This document shows positions 43,925 to 53,682 of a DNA stretch of 64,000 nucleotides, one piece after another. The position numbers and the translations under genes are program-made. This DNA comes from Cauispirillum nitrogeniifigens. Its GTDB lineage: Bacteria > Pseudomonadota > Alphaproteobacteria > Rhodospirillales > Rhodospirillaceae. The notes beneath the pieces were generated by a model that did no database searches, was not told where the DNA came from, and saw only the letters and a list, made by a program, of their open reading frames with translations. The stretch spans positions 124,001 to 188,000 of the forward strand of contig NZ_JBLOOT010000009.1 of NCBI RefSeq assembly GCF_049800675.1, read 5' to 3'. Within the stretch, counting starts at the first letter, position 1. The number at the start of each line of letters is the position of its first letter.

Positions 43925-45346
43925 TCAAGCCGAAGCCGGCAGCGTCAGGATGAACACCGCGCCGTCGGGGCCGCTGCGCTCCAGCACCAAGGTGCCGCCC
44001 TGGGCGCGCATCAGGTCGCGGGCGATGGGCAGGCCGAGGCCCGTGCCCCCCACCCGCGCCGAGCCCGAAAACGGCACGAACAGGTTCTCCAGCGCCCGTG
44101 GCGGCAGGCCGGGGCCGCTGTCGGCAACGGTCAGATGCACCGCGCCGCCGCGTGCCTCGGCGCTGACGCGGGCGGTCGGCGCGCCGGCCTCGGCGGCGTT
44201 GCACAACAGGTTCTCCAGCACCCGCAGCAGCAGCTCGCCGTCGGCCCGCGCCGTCAGGCCGGGCGGCATGTCGAGAGTGCAGGCGCAGCCCAGCCGCTCG
44301 GCCACGGCGGCGGCCTCCCGCGCCACCGGAAGCAGGGCCAGGGTGCCCAGCCTGGGGCACGGCGGGCCTTCCTTGGCAAAGCGCAGGGTGGCCCCGGTCA
44401 GGGCGATGGCGCGGTCCAGGGCGCGGGCGATCCCGGCGGTGACGTGCTTGACCTCGGGATCGGCGGCGGCGGTGGCCTCCAGGCGGTCGGACTCCAGCAC
44501 CGCCGTGGTCAGCACGCCCTTGAGATCGTGGCTGATCTTGGACACCGCCGTGCCCACGGCGGCCAGCCGCGCCTGCTGGCCCAGGGCATCGCGCAGGCGG
44601 GCCTGGAGGGCAGCCAGTTCCCGCTCGGCCAGCCCCACCTCGTCGCGCCGCCGCGACGGGCGCAGCACGCGGGCGGGGTCCTCGGGCGCCTCGGCGAAGG
44701 CCTGCATGGAGGCGCTCAGGCGGCGCAGAGGGCGGACCAGCAGCACGTGCAGGCTGAGGTAGACCAGCGCCGCCGTGACCAGCGAGATGATCAGCGACAG
44801 CACCAGGATGCGCCAGCCGTAGTCGCGCATGGCGGCGATCAGCGGCCGTTCCTCCACCACCACTTCGACCCAGGTCTGCGGCTCCTGCGGCGGGTGGCCG
44901 CGCACGGCGATGACGCGCGGCTCGGTCCGCACCAGGGCCGCCAGCGCCTGACGAATGAGCGGTCCCGGCGGGCGGTCGGAGATGTCGTAGGACGCGTCCA
45001 CCTTGGGCGGCATGTCCGGCCCCAGGGTGGTGCGCCGGCGCTCCGGGCCCCAGGCGCTCATGCCCAGGGTGCCGGCCTGGCGCAGCAGGCGGCGTTGCAG
45101 GTCCATGTCGACCATGCCCTCGGGATGGGCCTGCACGGCGGTCAGGGCCAGCAGCGCCGAGCCCAGGCGATCCTCCAGCGCGGTAACGCGGAAACGCGCC
45201 ACCGACGGCACGAAGATCAGCACCTCGGCCAGCAGCACGAACAGCACCGTCAGCACCAGCAGGCGCCCCGACAGGCTGTGCCACAGGGGAAGGCGGCAGG
45301 GGGGAAGGCTGCGGGGGGGCAGAGGGGGGGCGGGCGAAGGGCTCAT
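43925..45346 (-). CDS. sensor histidine kinase (orphan)
   Basis: A 473-residue membrane sensor kinase. Helix 1 is at about 27-46 (LLVLTVLFVLLAEVLIFV). A periplasmic domain of about 130 residues follows, then helix 2 (ILVLSLIISLVTAALVYLSL), a HAMP-like linker, the phosphoacceptor KISHDLKGVLTT, the N box LENLLCNAAEAG, and ATP-lid motifs DSGPGLP and GGTGLGLPIA. No response regulator is adjacent. Its ATG overlaps the stop of the upstream oxidoreductase gene by four bases, so it is expressed with the TVP38/oxidoreductase pair. Confidence 0.92.
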   Translation of the reverse strand: MSPSPAPPLPPRSLPPCRLPLWHSLSGRLLVLTVLFVLLAEVLIFVPSVARFRVTALEDRLGSALLALTAVQAHPEGMVDMDLQRRLLRQAGTLGMSAWGPERRRTTLGPDMPPKVDASYDISDRPPGPLIRQALAALVRTEPRVIAVRGHPPQEPQTWVEVVVEERPLIAAMRDYGWRILVLSLIISLVTAALVYLSLHVLLVRPLRRLSASMQAFAEAPEDPARVLRPSRRRDEVGLAERELAALQARLRDALGQQARLAAVGTAVSKISHDLKGVLTTAVLESDRLEATAAADPEVKHVTAGIARALDRAIALTGATLRFAKEGPPCPRLGTLALLPVAREAAAVAERLGCACTLDMPPGLTARADGELLLRVLENLLCNAAEAGAPTARVSAEARGGAVHLTVADSGPGLPPRALENLFVPFSGSARVGGTGLGLPIARDLMRAQGGTLVLERSGPDGAVFILTLPASA

Positions 45347-46755
45347 CGGCGGGTCAGGCCCATCAGGAAGCGGACCACCGCGCGGCTGCGCGGCGAAAAC
45401 AGCGACTCCTTATAATAGGCCCCGGCGGCGCGCTTCGTCACCTCGCCCCGCGTCGGATAGGGCACCACCATGCCGGCCAGGGCACGCAACGGCACCACCC
45501 CGTCCACCGCCAGAATCCACGGCACCAGCAGGTCGCCGGCCGCCGCCCCGACGATGCCGGCGCCCAGCACCCGGCCGCGCCGGGTGGTGACGACCTTCAG
45601 CAGCCCGTCGGTCCGGGCCTCGCAGCGGGCGCGGTCGTTGTCGGCGAACGGCGCGGCCAGGACGCGCACGCCGTCGCCATGCTCGGCGCGGGCCTGCGAC
45701 TCGGTGAGGCCGACCTGCGCCAGTTCGGGGTCGGTGTAGGTGACGCGGGGGATGGCCGCCCCGCCGCCACCGGGCAGGCGGAACAGCATGGCGCGCACGA
45801 CGCGGGCGGCGTGGTGGCCCGCCAGGTGGGTGAACTGCCCCTGCCCGGCGACGTCGCCGACGGCGAAGATGCGGCGGTTGGAGGTGCGCAGCCGCCCGTC
45901 GACGCGCACCCCGCGCGCTTCCACCACCACCCCGGCGGCCTCCAGCCCGAGCCCCTCCACCGTCGGCCGCCGGCCGGTGGCGACCAGCAGGTGCGACCCC
46001 GTGAGGCGGTGCCCGCCGACCGCCAGCGCCACGCCCTCGGCGTCCGGCTCCACCGCGTGGGCCGAGGCATGCTCGCGCACCTCCACCCCCTCGCGGCGCA
46101 GGCGGGCGGCGACCATGGCGCCGAGGTCCGGGTCCTCGCGCGGCAGCAGGCGGGAGCGCGCCACCAGCGTCACCTGGGCGCCCAGGCGGCGGAAGGCCTG
46201 GGCCAGTTCACAGCCGATCGGCCCGCCGCCGAGGACGATCAGGTGGCGTGGCCGCTCGGTCAGGGTGAAAACCGTCTCGTTGGTCAGGAACGGCACCCGC
46301 GCCAACCCCGGCAGATCGGGGACGAGCGGCCGCGAGCCGGTGGCCAGCACGAAGCGGCGCGCCCGCACCGTGACGGCCCCGGCGCGCAGGGTGCGGGCAT
46401 CGAGGAAGCGGGCGTCCTCGCGCAGGACCGTGACGCCCAGCCCCTCGAACCGCTCCTGCGAGTCGTGGGGGGCGATGGCGGCGATGGCGCCGTGCACGTG
46501 GCGATGAACGGCGGCGAAGTCGATCTCCGGCCGCGCGACCACCCCCAGGGCGGCGGCGTCGCGGGCGGCCTGGGCGGCGTGGGCGGCGGCCAGCAGGGCC
46601 TTGGACGGCACGCAGCCGGTGTTCAGGCAGTCGCCGCCCATGGCGCCGCGCTCGACCAGCACCGTGCGGACACCCAATTGCGCCGCCCCGGCAGCCACCG
46701 ACAGCCCGCCGGAGCCGGCGCCGATCACGCAGACGTCGGCTTCCAGGAGGGTCAT
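45343..46755 (-). CDS. FAD-dependent pyridine nucleotide-disulfide oxidoreductase (mercuric-reductase-like)
   Basis: A 470-residue flavoprotein of the glutathione/mercuric reductase family. The FAD motif is VCVIGAGSGGLSVA and the redox pair is GGDCLNTGCVPSKAL. The NAD(P)H motif is LIVLGGGPIGCELAQAF and the second FAD motif RIFAVGDVAG. No N-terminal HMA domain and no C-terminal cysteine pair are present, so it is not a typical MerA. The C-terminal dimer motif reads PYPTRGEV where disulfide reductases have HPTxxE, so the catalytic histidine is replaced by tyrosine. It overlaps the TVP38 gene by four bases upstream. The substrate is unknown. Confidence 0.85.
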   Translation of the reverse strand: MTLLEADVCVIGAGSGGLSVAAGAAQLGVRTVLVERGAMGGDCLNTGCVPSKALLAAAHAAQAARDAAALGVVARPEIDFAAVHRHVHGAIAAIAPHDSQERFEGLGVTVLREDARFLDARTLRAGAVTVRARRFVLATGSRPLVPDLPGLARVPFLTNETVFTLTERPRHLIVLGGGPIGCELAQAFRRLGAQVTLVARSRLLPREDPDLGAMVAARLRREGVEVREHASAHAVEPDAEGVALAVGGHRLTGSHLLVATGRRPTVEGLGLEAAGVVVEARGVRVDGRLRTSNRRIFAVGDVAGQGQFTHLAGHHAARVVRAMLFRLPGGGGAAIPRVTYTDPELAQVGLTESQARAEHGDGVRVLAAPFADNDRARCEARTDGLLKVVTTRRGRVLGAGIVGAAAGDLLVPWILAVDGVVPLRALAGMVVPYPTRGEVTKRAAGAYYKESLFSPRSRAVVRFLMGLTRR

Positions 46756-47495
46756 GGCGCCTTTCTCCGGGCGGTCCAGACCTTGTAGGCGATGGGCAGG
46801 GCCGCCAGGGCAGCCAGTCCGAACAGCGGCCCCAGCACCACCGGATCGAACAGGATGGACAGATCCGGCGCCTCGCCCCGCGCCAGCACCTCGTCCAGGC
46901 CGGCACCGATGCTGGCGAAGACCACCGTGGCCGGGATGATGCCCAGCAGCGTGCCGACCACATAGGTCCACAGCGGCACCCCCAGCAGGGCCGGCACCAG
47001 ATTGACCAGCCAGAACGGGAACAGGGGGATGAGGCGCAGCACCAGCATGGTCGACAGCGCGTTGTCGCGGAAGCCCGACTCCATGCGCGCCATCATCCGC
47101 CCGACGCGCCCCTCCCCCAGCCGCCGGCGCCAGGCATCGCCGGTGACGTAGCGGGCCAGCAGGAACACGCCCGTGGCCCCGGCGGTGGCGGCCACCACCA
47201 CGTAGAGCGACGACGCCAGCGTGCCGAACAGGAAGCCGCCGCCCACCGTCAGCCACACCGCGCCGGGCAGCGAGAACGCCACGCTGGCGGCATAGGCGGC
47301 CAGGAACGCCAGCACGCTCAGCACCGCGTGGCCGTCCACCCAGCCTTGCAGGTCGGCGCGGTGGCGGCGCAGGGTGTCGAAGTCCAGCACGGCATGCGCC
47401 CCGCTGGCATAGAGCGCCCCGGCGACCCCCAGGCAGACCGCCAGCACCGCCAGCCGGGCGGCGGTCGAGCGGCGGCCGCGCGGCGCCTCGGCCAT
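46752..47495 (-). CDS. TVP38/TMEM64 (SNARE-associated, DedA-like) membrane protein
   Basis: A 247-residue membrane protein with about five or six hydrophobic segments. The family core is visible: SVAFSLPGAVWLTVGGGFLFG, then LLARYVTGDAW, and RLIPLFPFWLVNLVPALLGVP with its re-entrant prolines. VTT/DedA proteins are linked to lipid scrambling or transport. ATG 47495 has GGGGAGG eight bases upstream; an earlier in-frame ATG at 47543 lacks this. It heads a three-gene operon with the FAD oxidoreductase and the histidine kinase, each joined by ATGA overlaps. Confidence 0.88.
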   Translation of the reverse strand: MAEAPRGRRSTAARLAVLAVCLGVAGALYASGAHAVLDFDTLRRHRADLQGWVDGHAVLSVLAFLAAYAASVAFSLPGAVWLTVGGGFLFGTLASSLYVVVAATAGATGVFLLARYVTGDAWRRRLGEGRVGRMMARMESGFRDNALSTMLVLRLIPLFPFWLVNLVPALLGVPLWTYVVGTLLGIIPATVVFASIGAGLDEVLARGEAPDLSILFDPVVLGPLFGLAALAALPIAYKVWTARRKAP

Positions 47496-47595
47496 GGTGG
47501 CATCCTCCCCGGAGTTGCGCTGTCTTTCCTCCAGGGGTATCACCGCGACCGCGTGGGCGCGAATAAAGTTCCCGTGAGGCGCCCGCGCGCGGCGA

Positions 47596-47625
47596 TTGAC
47601 TTTGTCCCGCCCGTGCCGTTATACA
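47596..47625 (+). promoter_or_regulatory. sigma-70 type promoter of rpmH
   Basis: TTGACT (47596-47601) and TATACA (47620-47625) are 18 bp apart, 74 bp before the rpmH start. This probably drives the whole rpmH-rnpA-yidD-yidC-engB run. Confidence 0.7.
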
Positions 47626-47698
47626 ACCGCCCTTGGATTTCGTCCGGGACCCTCCGGCCGCCGTCGGCAGGGACCGTGTTCGTATTGGAGTATGGAAA

Positions 47699-47833
47699 GT
47701 GAAGCGCACCTACCAGCCGAGCAAGCTCGTCCGCGCCCGCCGTCACGGCTTCCGCGCCCGCATGGCCACCGTGGGCGGCCGCAAGGTTCTGGCGAACCGC
47801 CGCGCCAAGGGCCGCAAGCGCCTGTCGGCCTAA
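47699..47833 (+). CDS. rpmH: 50S ribosomal protein L34
   Basis: A 44-residue, highly basic protein, KRTYQPSKLVRARRHGFRAR onward, exactly the L34 family sequence and length. The start is GTG at 47699, preceded by GGAG nine bases upstream. First gene of the canonical rpmH-rnpA-yidD-yidC-engB cluster. Confidence 0.97.
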   Translation: MKRTYQPSKLVRARRHGFRARMATVGGRKVLANRRAKGRKRLSA

Positions 47834-47862
47834 GGGACTCGTTCCTGCGAGCGGAGGTGCCG

Positions 47863-48411
47863 GTGGCGGACATCGGGCCCAGGGACGCAGAGCCCAGGGA
47901 CGATGGTCCGGCCGGCCCCGCGAACCCCTGCCAAGAGCTTTCTCCCCGAAAGCTGACGATCGCGCGCCTTAAAAAGCGCCGCGACTTTTTGCGCGTGGCC
48001 GCACGTCAGTGCAAGGGCGTCACGCCAGGCCTGATTCTCCAGGCCGCGCCGACGCCCAAGGCGCCCGCCAACGGCCCCCACGCCACCCGGTCGCCCGGAA
48101 CGCCGGACCCTGCCGACTCGGCCCCTGGCGACGCGGCCGACATCCGCATCGGCTTCACCGTCTCCAAGAAGGTCGGCAACGCGGTGGCCCGCAACCGGGC
48201 CAAGCGCCGCCTGCGCGCCGTCGCCGACGCCATCATGCCCGAGCGGGCCGAGCCCGGCACCGACTACGTCCTCATCGGCCGCGCCGCCACCGTCGACCGG
48301 GCGTTCGATGCCCTCTTGAACGATCTGCGAACCGCTGTACAACGTGTCGGGTCCGCCGCGAGGGGAGGCCCGAGCGGGGCGAAGCCAGCAAAAAAGGCGC
48401 GGGATCGGTGA
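47863..48411 (+). CDS. rnpA: ribonuclease P protein component
   Basis: The basic protein subunit of RNase P, which matures tRNA 5' ends. The family start LKKRRDFLRVAARQ is preceded by about 36 unusual residues if translation begins at GTG 47863, which has GGAGG five bases upstream. The RNR motif is present in GNAVARNRAKRRLRAV. A Pro/Ala-rich insertion of about 30 residues interrupts the central strands, as in several alphaproteobacteria. The start is uncertain. Its TGA overlaps the GTG of yidD. Confidence 0.9.
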   Translation: MADIGPRDAEPRDDGPAGPANPCQELSPRKLTIARLKKRRDFLRVAARQCKGVTPGLILQAAPTPKAPANGPHATRSPGTPDPADSAPGDAADIRIGFTVSKKVGNAVARNRAKRRLRAVADAIMPERAEPGTDYVLIGRAATVDRAFDALLNDLRTAVQRVGSAARGGPSGAKPAKKARDR

Positions 48412-48710
48412 ACGAGGCTGTGAACAGGGCGGGACGACTGGCGGCGCGGGCACCCGTGCTGCTGTTGCGCGCCCTCATCCGCGGCTACCAGCTGTTCATC
48501 TCGCCGTTGCTGCCGCCGTCGTGCCGCTTCACTCCCACCTGCTCGCAGTACGCCCTGGAGGCGCTGGCCCGTCACGGGCTGTGGCGCGGCGGCTGGCTGA
48601 CCCTGCGGCGCCTGGGCCGCTGCCAGCCCTGGGGCGGCTGCGGCCACGACCCGGTGCCCGACGCCGCCGGCCACCGCCCTGGCGGCGGCTCGACCACCTG
48701 CTCCCATTGA
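48408..48710 (+). CDS. yidD: YidD membrane-protein insertion efficiency factor
   Basis: A 100-residue YidD with the family core LIRGYQLFISPLLPPSCRFT, then PTCSQYALEAL and the C-terminal RCQPWGGCGHDPVP cysteine pair. It assists YidC-dependent membrane insertion. The start is GTG at 48408 in a GTGA overlap with rnpA. Confidence 0.95.
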   Translation: MNEAVNRAGRLAARAPVLLLRALIRGYQLFISPLLPPSCRFTPTCSQYALEALARHGLWRGGWLTLRRLGRCQPWGGCGHDPVPDAAGHRPGGGSTTCSH

Positions 48711-48732
48711 GATCACACCGGACCCCGGATCC

Positions 48733-50454
48733 ATGCCCGAACAGAAGAACCTGATCCTCGCCGTCGTCCTGTCCCTCGTGATCATCGTGGGATTCGACTT
48801 CCTGTGGCCGAAGCCCGAAACGCCGCCGGCCCCGCAGGAAGTGTCCCAGACCCAGCAGGCGCCCGGCATCGACAGCCCCGCCGCGCCGGGGGCCGCCCCG
48901 GCCGTGCCGGGCGGCGAGGTGTCCGCCCCCGGCGGTGCCCCCACGCGGGAAGCCGCCCTGACCGGCGCGGCGCGCGTGCGCATCGACACCCCCGCGCTGT
49001 CGGGGTCCATCAGCCTGGTCGGCGGCCGTTTCGACGATCTGGTGCTGAAGAACTACCGGGTCGAGCCGAACCAGGACGCGCAGCAGATCACCCTGCTGTC
49101 GCCGCGCGGCAGCGCCGAGCCCTACTATGCCGAATACGGCTGGGTGGCCGCCGGCCAGGGCATCGACGTCCCCGGCGGCGACACCCCCTGGCAGGCCGAC
49201 GCCGAGGTCCTGAGCCCCGCCACGCCCGTCACCCTGACCTGGACCAGCGCCCAGGGCCTGACCTTCAAGCGCATCATCGCGGTTGACGAGAACTACATGT
49301 TCACCGTCACCCAGACGGTGAGCAACGACGGCGGCGCGGCGGTGACGCTGCACCCCTACGGCCTGATCTCGCGCGGCTACCGCCCGCAGACCGCCGACTT
49401 CTACATCCTGCACGAAGGCCCCCTGGGCGTCTTCGAGGGCACGCTGAAGGAAGTCGACTACTCCGAGCTGGAGGAAGACGGCAAGGTCGAGCGCACCACC
49501 ACCGGCGGCTGGGTCGGCATCACCGACAAGTACTGGCTGACGGCGCTGGACTTCGACCGCGACAGCGAGTCCAAGGCCCGCATGCTGTACCGCCAGGTCG
49601 ACGGCCAGCCGCGCTATCAGGTGGACTTCCTGGGCGCCGCCCGCACCGTGGCGCCGGGCACGACGGTGGAGGTCAAGAACGACTTCTTCGCCGGCGCCAA
49701 GCAGCTGCGCCTGATCGACCACTACGCCGACTCGCGCGGCATCAAGAACTTCGACCTGTCGATCGACTTCGGCTGGTTCTACTTCCTGACCAAGCCGTTC
49801 GCCTATGCCCTGCTGTGGCTGCACGGCCTGCTGGGCAACGCCGGCCTGGCGATCATCGCCTTCACGGTGATCCTGCGCGTGCTGCTGTATCCGCTGGCCA
49901 ACAAGTCCTTCAAGTCGATGTCCAAGATGAAGGCCCTCCAGCCGGAGATGAAGGCCCTCCAGGAGCGCTTCAAGGACGACCGTGCCCGCCTGAACCAGGA
50001 AATGATGGCCCTGTACAAGACCAAGGGCGTCAACCCGGTGTCGGGTTGCCTGCCCATCCTGGTGCAGATCCCCATCTTCTTCGCCCTCTACAAGGTGCTG
50101 TTCGTGTCCATCGAGATGCGGCATGCCCCCTTCTACGGCTGGATCCATGACCTGTCGGCCCCCGACCCGACCAGCCTGTTCAACCTGTTCGGCCTGATCC
50201 CGTGGGATCCGCCGACGTTCCTGATGATCGGCGTGTGGCCGCTGATCATGGGCGTGACCATGTGGGCGCAGCAGAAGCTCAACCCCGCCCCGGCCGACCC
50301 CATCCAGGCCAAGATCATGATGTGGCTGCCGGTGGTGTTCACCGTCATGCTCGCCAGCTTCCCGGCCGGTCTGGTCATCTACTGGGCGACCAACAACCTC
50401 CTGTCGGTGGCGCAGCAGTGGCTGATCATGAAGCGCATGGGGGTGAAGGTTTAG
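48733..50454 (+). CDS. yidC: membrane protein insertase YidC
   Basis: A 573-residue Oxa1-family insertase. The N-terminal membrane anchor (LILAVVLSLVIIVGFDFLW) is followed by a Pro/Ala linker and the large periplasmic beta-supersandwich domain. Five C-terminal helices include NAGLAIIAFTVILRVLLYPL, SGCLPILVQIPIFFALYKVL and ASFPAGLVIYWATNN. It inserts and folds inner-membrane proteins with or without Sec. Typical length for a Gram-negative YidC. Confidence 0.97.
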   Translation: MPEQKNLILAVVLSLVIIVGFDFLWPKPETPPAPQEVSQTQQAPGIDSPAAPGAAPAVPGGEVSAPGGAPTREAALTGAARVRIDTPALSGSISLVGGRFDDLVLKNYRVEPNQDAQQITLLSPRGSAEPYYAEYGWVAAGQGIDVPGGDTPWQADAEVLSPATPVTLTWTSAQGLTFKRIIAVDENYMFTVTQTVSNDGGAAVTLHPYGLISRGYRPQTADFYILHEGPLGVFEGTLKEVDYSELEEDGKVERTTTGGWVGITDKYWLTALDFDRDSESKARMLYRQVDGQPRYQVDFLGAARTVAPGTTVEVKNDFFAGAKQLRLIDHYADSRGIKNFDLSIDFGWFYFLTKPFAYALLWLHGLLGNAGLAIIAFTVILRVLLYPLANKSFKSMSKMKALQPEMKALQERFKDDRARLNQEMMALYKTKGVNPVSGCLPILVQIPIFFALYKVLFVSIEMRHAPFYGWIHDLSAPDPTSLFNLFGLIPWDPPTFLMIGVWPLIMGVTMWAQQKLNPAPADPIQAKIMMWLPVVFTVMLASFPAGLVIYWATNNLLSVAQQWLIMKRMGVKV

Positions 50455-51119
50455 TGCGCGAGATCGAAACGCCCGAAGACAGCCCCTATGACGACGAGGC
50501 GCTGGAGGCCGGCCGCAAGCTGTTCTCCCGCCCCTGCACCTTCGTCATGGGCGCCGTGGACGTCCGCGCCTTGCCCGCGCCGGCGTTGCCCGAGATCTGC
50601 TTCGCCGGCCGGTCCAACGTCGGCAAGTCGAGCCTGATCAACGCGGTGACCGGCCAAAAGGGGCTGGCGCGGACCTCCGACACGCCGGGCCGGACCCAGG
50701 AGCTGAACTTCTTCGTTATCCAGGACCGGCTGTCGATCTGCGATCTGCCGGGCTACGGCTACGCCCGCGCCCCCAAGGACCGGGTGAAGAAGTGGACCTC
50801 CATGGTGCGCGGCTACCTGCGCGGCCGGCCCAACCTGCGGCGCGTCCTGCTGCTGATAGACAGCCGTCACGGCATCAAGGACAATGACCGCGAAATCATG
50901 GACATGCTCGACGAGGCGGCGGTGAACTATCAGGTCGTGCTGACCAAGACCGACAAGCCCAAGGCCGGCGAACTGGCCGACCTGATGGCGCGCACGGTCG
51001 AGGAGCTGAAGACCCACGTCGCCGCCCATCCCGTCCTGATGCAGACCAGTTCCGAAAAGGGCCGGGGCATCGCCGAGCTGCGGGCCGAGCTGGTCCAGCT
51101 CGCCGCCCCCGGCGCCTGA
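50454..51119 (+). CDS. engB: ribosome biogenesis GTPase EngB (YihA/YsxC)
   Basis: A 221-residue TrmE-Era-type GTPase. G1 is FAGRSNVGKSSLINAV, G2 a conserved TPGRTQELNFF, G3 DLPGYGYA, G4 TKTDK, and G5 SSEKGRG. It acts in 50S subunit assembly. The start is GTG at 50454, sharing one base with the yidC TAG stop, so translation is coupled. Confidence 0.95.
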   Translation: MREIETPEDSPYDDEALEAGRKLFSRPCTFVMGAVDVRALPAPALPEICFAGRSNVGKSSLINAVTGQKGLARTSDTPGRTQELNFFVIQDRLSICDLPGYGYARAPKDRVKKWTSMVRGYLRGRPNLRRVLLLIDSRHGIKDNDREIMDMLDEAAVNYQVVLTKTDKPKAGELADLMARTVEELKTHVAAHPVLMQTSSEKGRGIAELRAELVQLAAPGA

Positions 51120-51174
51120 TCCGCCCGCCATCCCACCGTCACCCGCCTCCAGCCTCGCAGGGAGCCGCACCGAC

Positions 51175-52092
<918 letters not shown>

Positions 52093-52101
52093 CCGGTCCG
52101 C

Positions 52102-52137
52102 CCACGCCCCCGGCCCCGCCGGGGGCGTGGCATCTTT
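52102..52137 (+). terminator. intrinsic terminator after argB
   Basis: CCACGCCCCCGG and CCGGGGGCGTGG form a perfect 12-bp stem around CCCCG, followed by CATCTTTCG. It lies nine bases after the argB stop; a short T-tract makes it moderately convincing. Confidence 0.6.
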
Positions 52138-52162
52138 CGTGACGCGAACACAGGAGCAGGAC

Positions 52163-52891
52163 ATGGCCGACCCCGTCCGCATCGATGGCCCGCTGGATCA
52201 CCTGCACACCTGGCTGTTCGACCTCGACAACACGCTCTATCCGGCGACGTCGAGCCTGTTTCCGCAGATCGACGTGCGCATGACGGCGTTCATCGCCGAC
52301 TTCCTCAAGTTGCCGCGCGACGAGGCTTTCCGCGTCCAGAAGCAGTACTATCGCCAGTACGGCACGTCCCTGCGCGGACTGATGCTGGAGCACGGGCTGG
52401 AACCCGACGTGTTCCTGGACTACGTGCACGACATCGACCACACGGTTCTGGACCATGATCCGGCCCTGGACGCCGCGCTGACCCGCCTGCCCGGCCGCAA
52501 GCTGATCTTCACCAACGGGTCGGAGCGCCATGCCGAGCGGGTGCTGGACCGCCTGGGCCTGGGCCACCACTTCGAGGGCATCTTCGACGTCCGCGCCGCC
52601 GCCTACGTCCCCAAGCCCGACCCCGAGACCTACCGCGCCATCATCGGCCGCTACGACCTCGACGCCCACGCCACCGCCTTTTTCGAGGACAGCCCCCTGA
52701 ACCTCAAGCCGGCGGCGGAGATCGGCATGACCACCATCCTGGTCCGCCACGGCCCCGACGAAGCCCCGGCGGAGGCCCTGTCGGCGGAGGCGGCCTGGCG
52801 CACCCGCACCTACGACCCCGCCTATTGCCACCACGTCACCGACGATCTGACGGCCTGGCTCGACGCCGCCGCCGCCAAGCTCGGCCGCTGA
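52163..52891 (+). CDS. HAD-family pyrimidine 5'-nucleotidase (SDT1-like)
   Basis: A 242-residue HAD phosphatase. The catalytic motif I is LFDLDNTLYP, with motif II in LIFTNGSERHAERVL and motif III/IV in KPDPETYRAII and ATAFFEDSPLNLKPA. The LDNTLYP form and helical cap match yeast SDT1-type pyrimidine nucleotidases, which are common next to argB in Rhodospirillales. AGGAGCAGG precedes the ATG at 52163. Physiological substrate is not certain. Confidence 0.85.
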   Translation: MADPVRIDGPLDHLHTWLFDLDNTLYPATSSLFPQIDVRMTAFIADFLKLPRDEAFRVQKQYYRQYGTSLRGLMLEHGLEPDVFLDYVHDIDHTVLDHDPALDAALTRLPGRKLIFTNGSERHAERVLDRLGLGHHFEGIFDVRAAAYVPKPDPETYRAIIGRYDLDAHATAFFEDSPLNLKPAAEIGMTTILVRHGPDEAPAEALSAEAAWRTRTYDPAYCHHVTDDLTAWLDAAAAKLGR

Positions 52892-52898
52892 CCCCGCC

Positions 52899-53627
52899 CT
52901 ATTCGGCCCGCAGATCGGCCACCCGCAGGTGCCGGCGCTGGATGTCCGGCACGGCGCCGCCCTGGCGCACCGCCAGTGCCCACAAGGCGGCATCGACCGC
53001 GCCCGCCCCGACGTGCCAGTGCCGCACCGGCCCGAAGCCCGGCGGCGCCGACAGCAGGCCCGGCGGCTCGGCGCGCACCGAAAACCCTTTGAAGCTCTCC
53101 TGAAAGCCCCGGCCCAGCGCCTTGGTCAGCGCCTCCTTGAGGGTCCACAGGCGGGTGAAGGCAAGATTGGCGTCGTCGGCTGCCGCCACCCAGGCGGCTT
53201 CGTCGGCATGCAGGAAGCGCCGCGCCAGGGTCAGCGCCGGGCGGCCCGGCCGGGGAACCTCCAGGTCGAAGCCGATGGCGGGGGTGGAGTCCGGGGCGGC
53301 GCTGGCGGCGTCCAGCAGCAGGGCGCAGCCGGCCACCCCGTCGGCATGGCTGAGGCTGAACCCGTCGGCCGGCGTCCCCGGCGGCGGATCGGCCAGCAGC
53401 GGCCGGCCCTGCGGCGTGACGGTGAACCTCTTGTCCTGCGGCGCGCCACCGAATGCCGCCGCCAGTTGCACCCGGCACAGCGCATGGGCGGCAAGGAACG
53501 ACCACCGCGTCCCCGGCTGGCGTCTGGCGGCACGCTCGCGCGTTGCCGCATCGACCAACGTCGCCAGCACCGCTTCCTCCGCCGCCGCATCGGCGCCGGC
53601 GGCGATCGTCCACATCCATACGCGCAT
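52899..53627 (-). CDS. 4'-phosphopantetheinyl transferase (Sfp-type)
   Basis: A 242-residue Sfp-type phosphopantetheinyl transferase that activates acyl- or peptidyl-carrier proteins. The Mg-binding motif is IGFDLEVPRP, the catalytic WTLKEALTKALG follows, and the CoA-binding FSLSHADG is intact. It could serve a carrier protein of fatty acid, polyketide or siderophore synthesis elsewhere. It lies 55 bases after the DUF1513 gene on the same strand and may be the last gene of the imelysin cluster. It is convergent with the nucleotidase (7-bp gap). Confidence 0.88.
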   Translation of the reverse strand: MRVWMWTIAAGADAAAEEAVLATLVDAATRERAARRQPGTRWSFLAAHALCRVQLAAAFGGAPQDKRFTVTPQGRPLLADPPPGTPADGFSLSHADGVAGCALLLDAASAAPDSTPAIGFDLEVPRPGRPALTLARRFLHADEAAWVAAADDANLAFTRLWTLKEALTKALGRGFQESFKGFSVRAEPPGLLSAPPGFGPVRHWHVGAGAVDAALWALAVRQGGAVPDIQRRHLRVADLRAE

Positions 53628-53682
53628 GGCGCCTTTCCCCGGTCGCCGGTCCTGCGGCCGGAGGGTAGCGGGCGGCCCCGTC

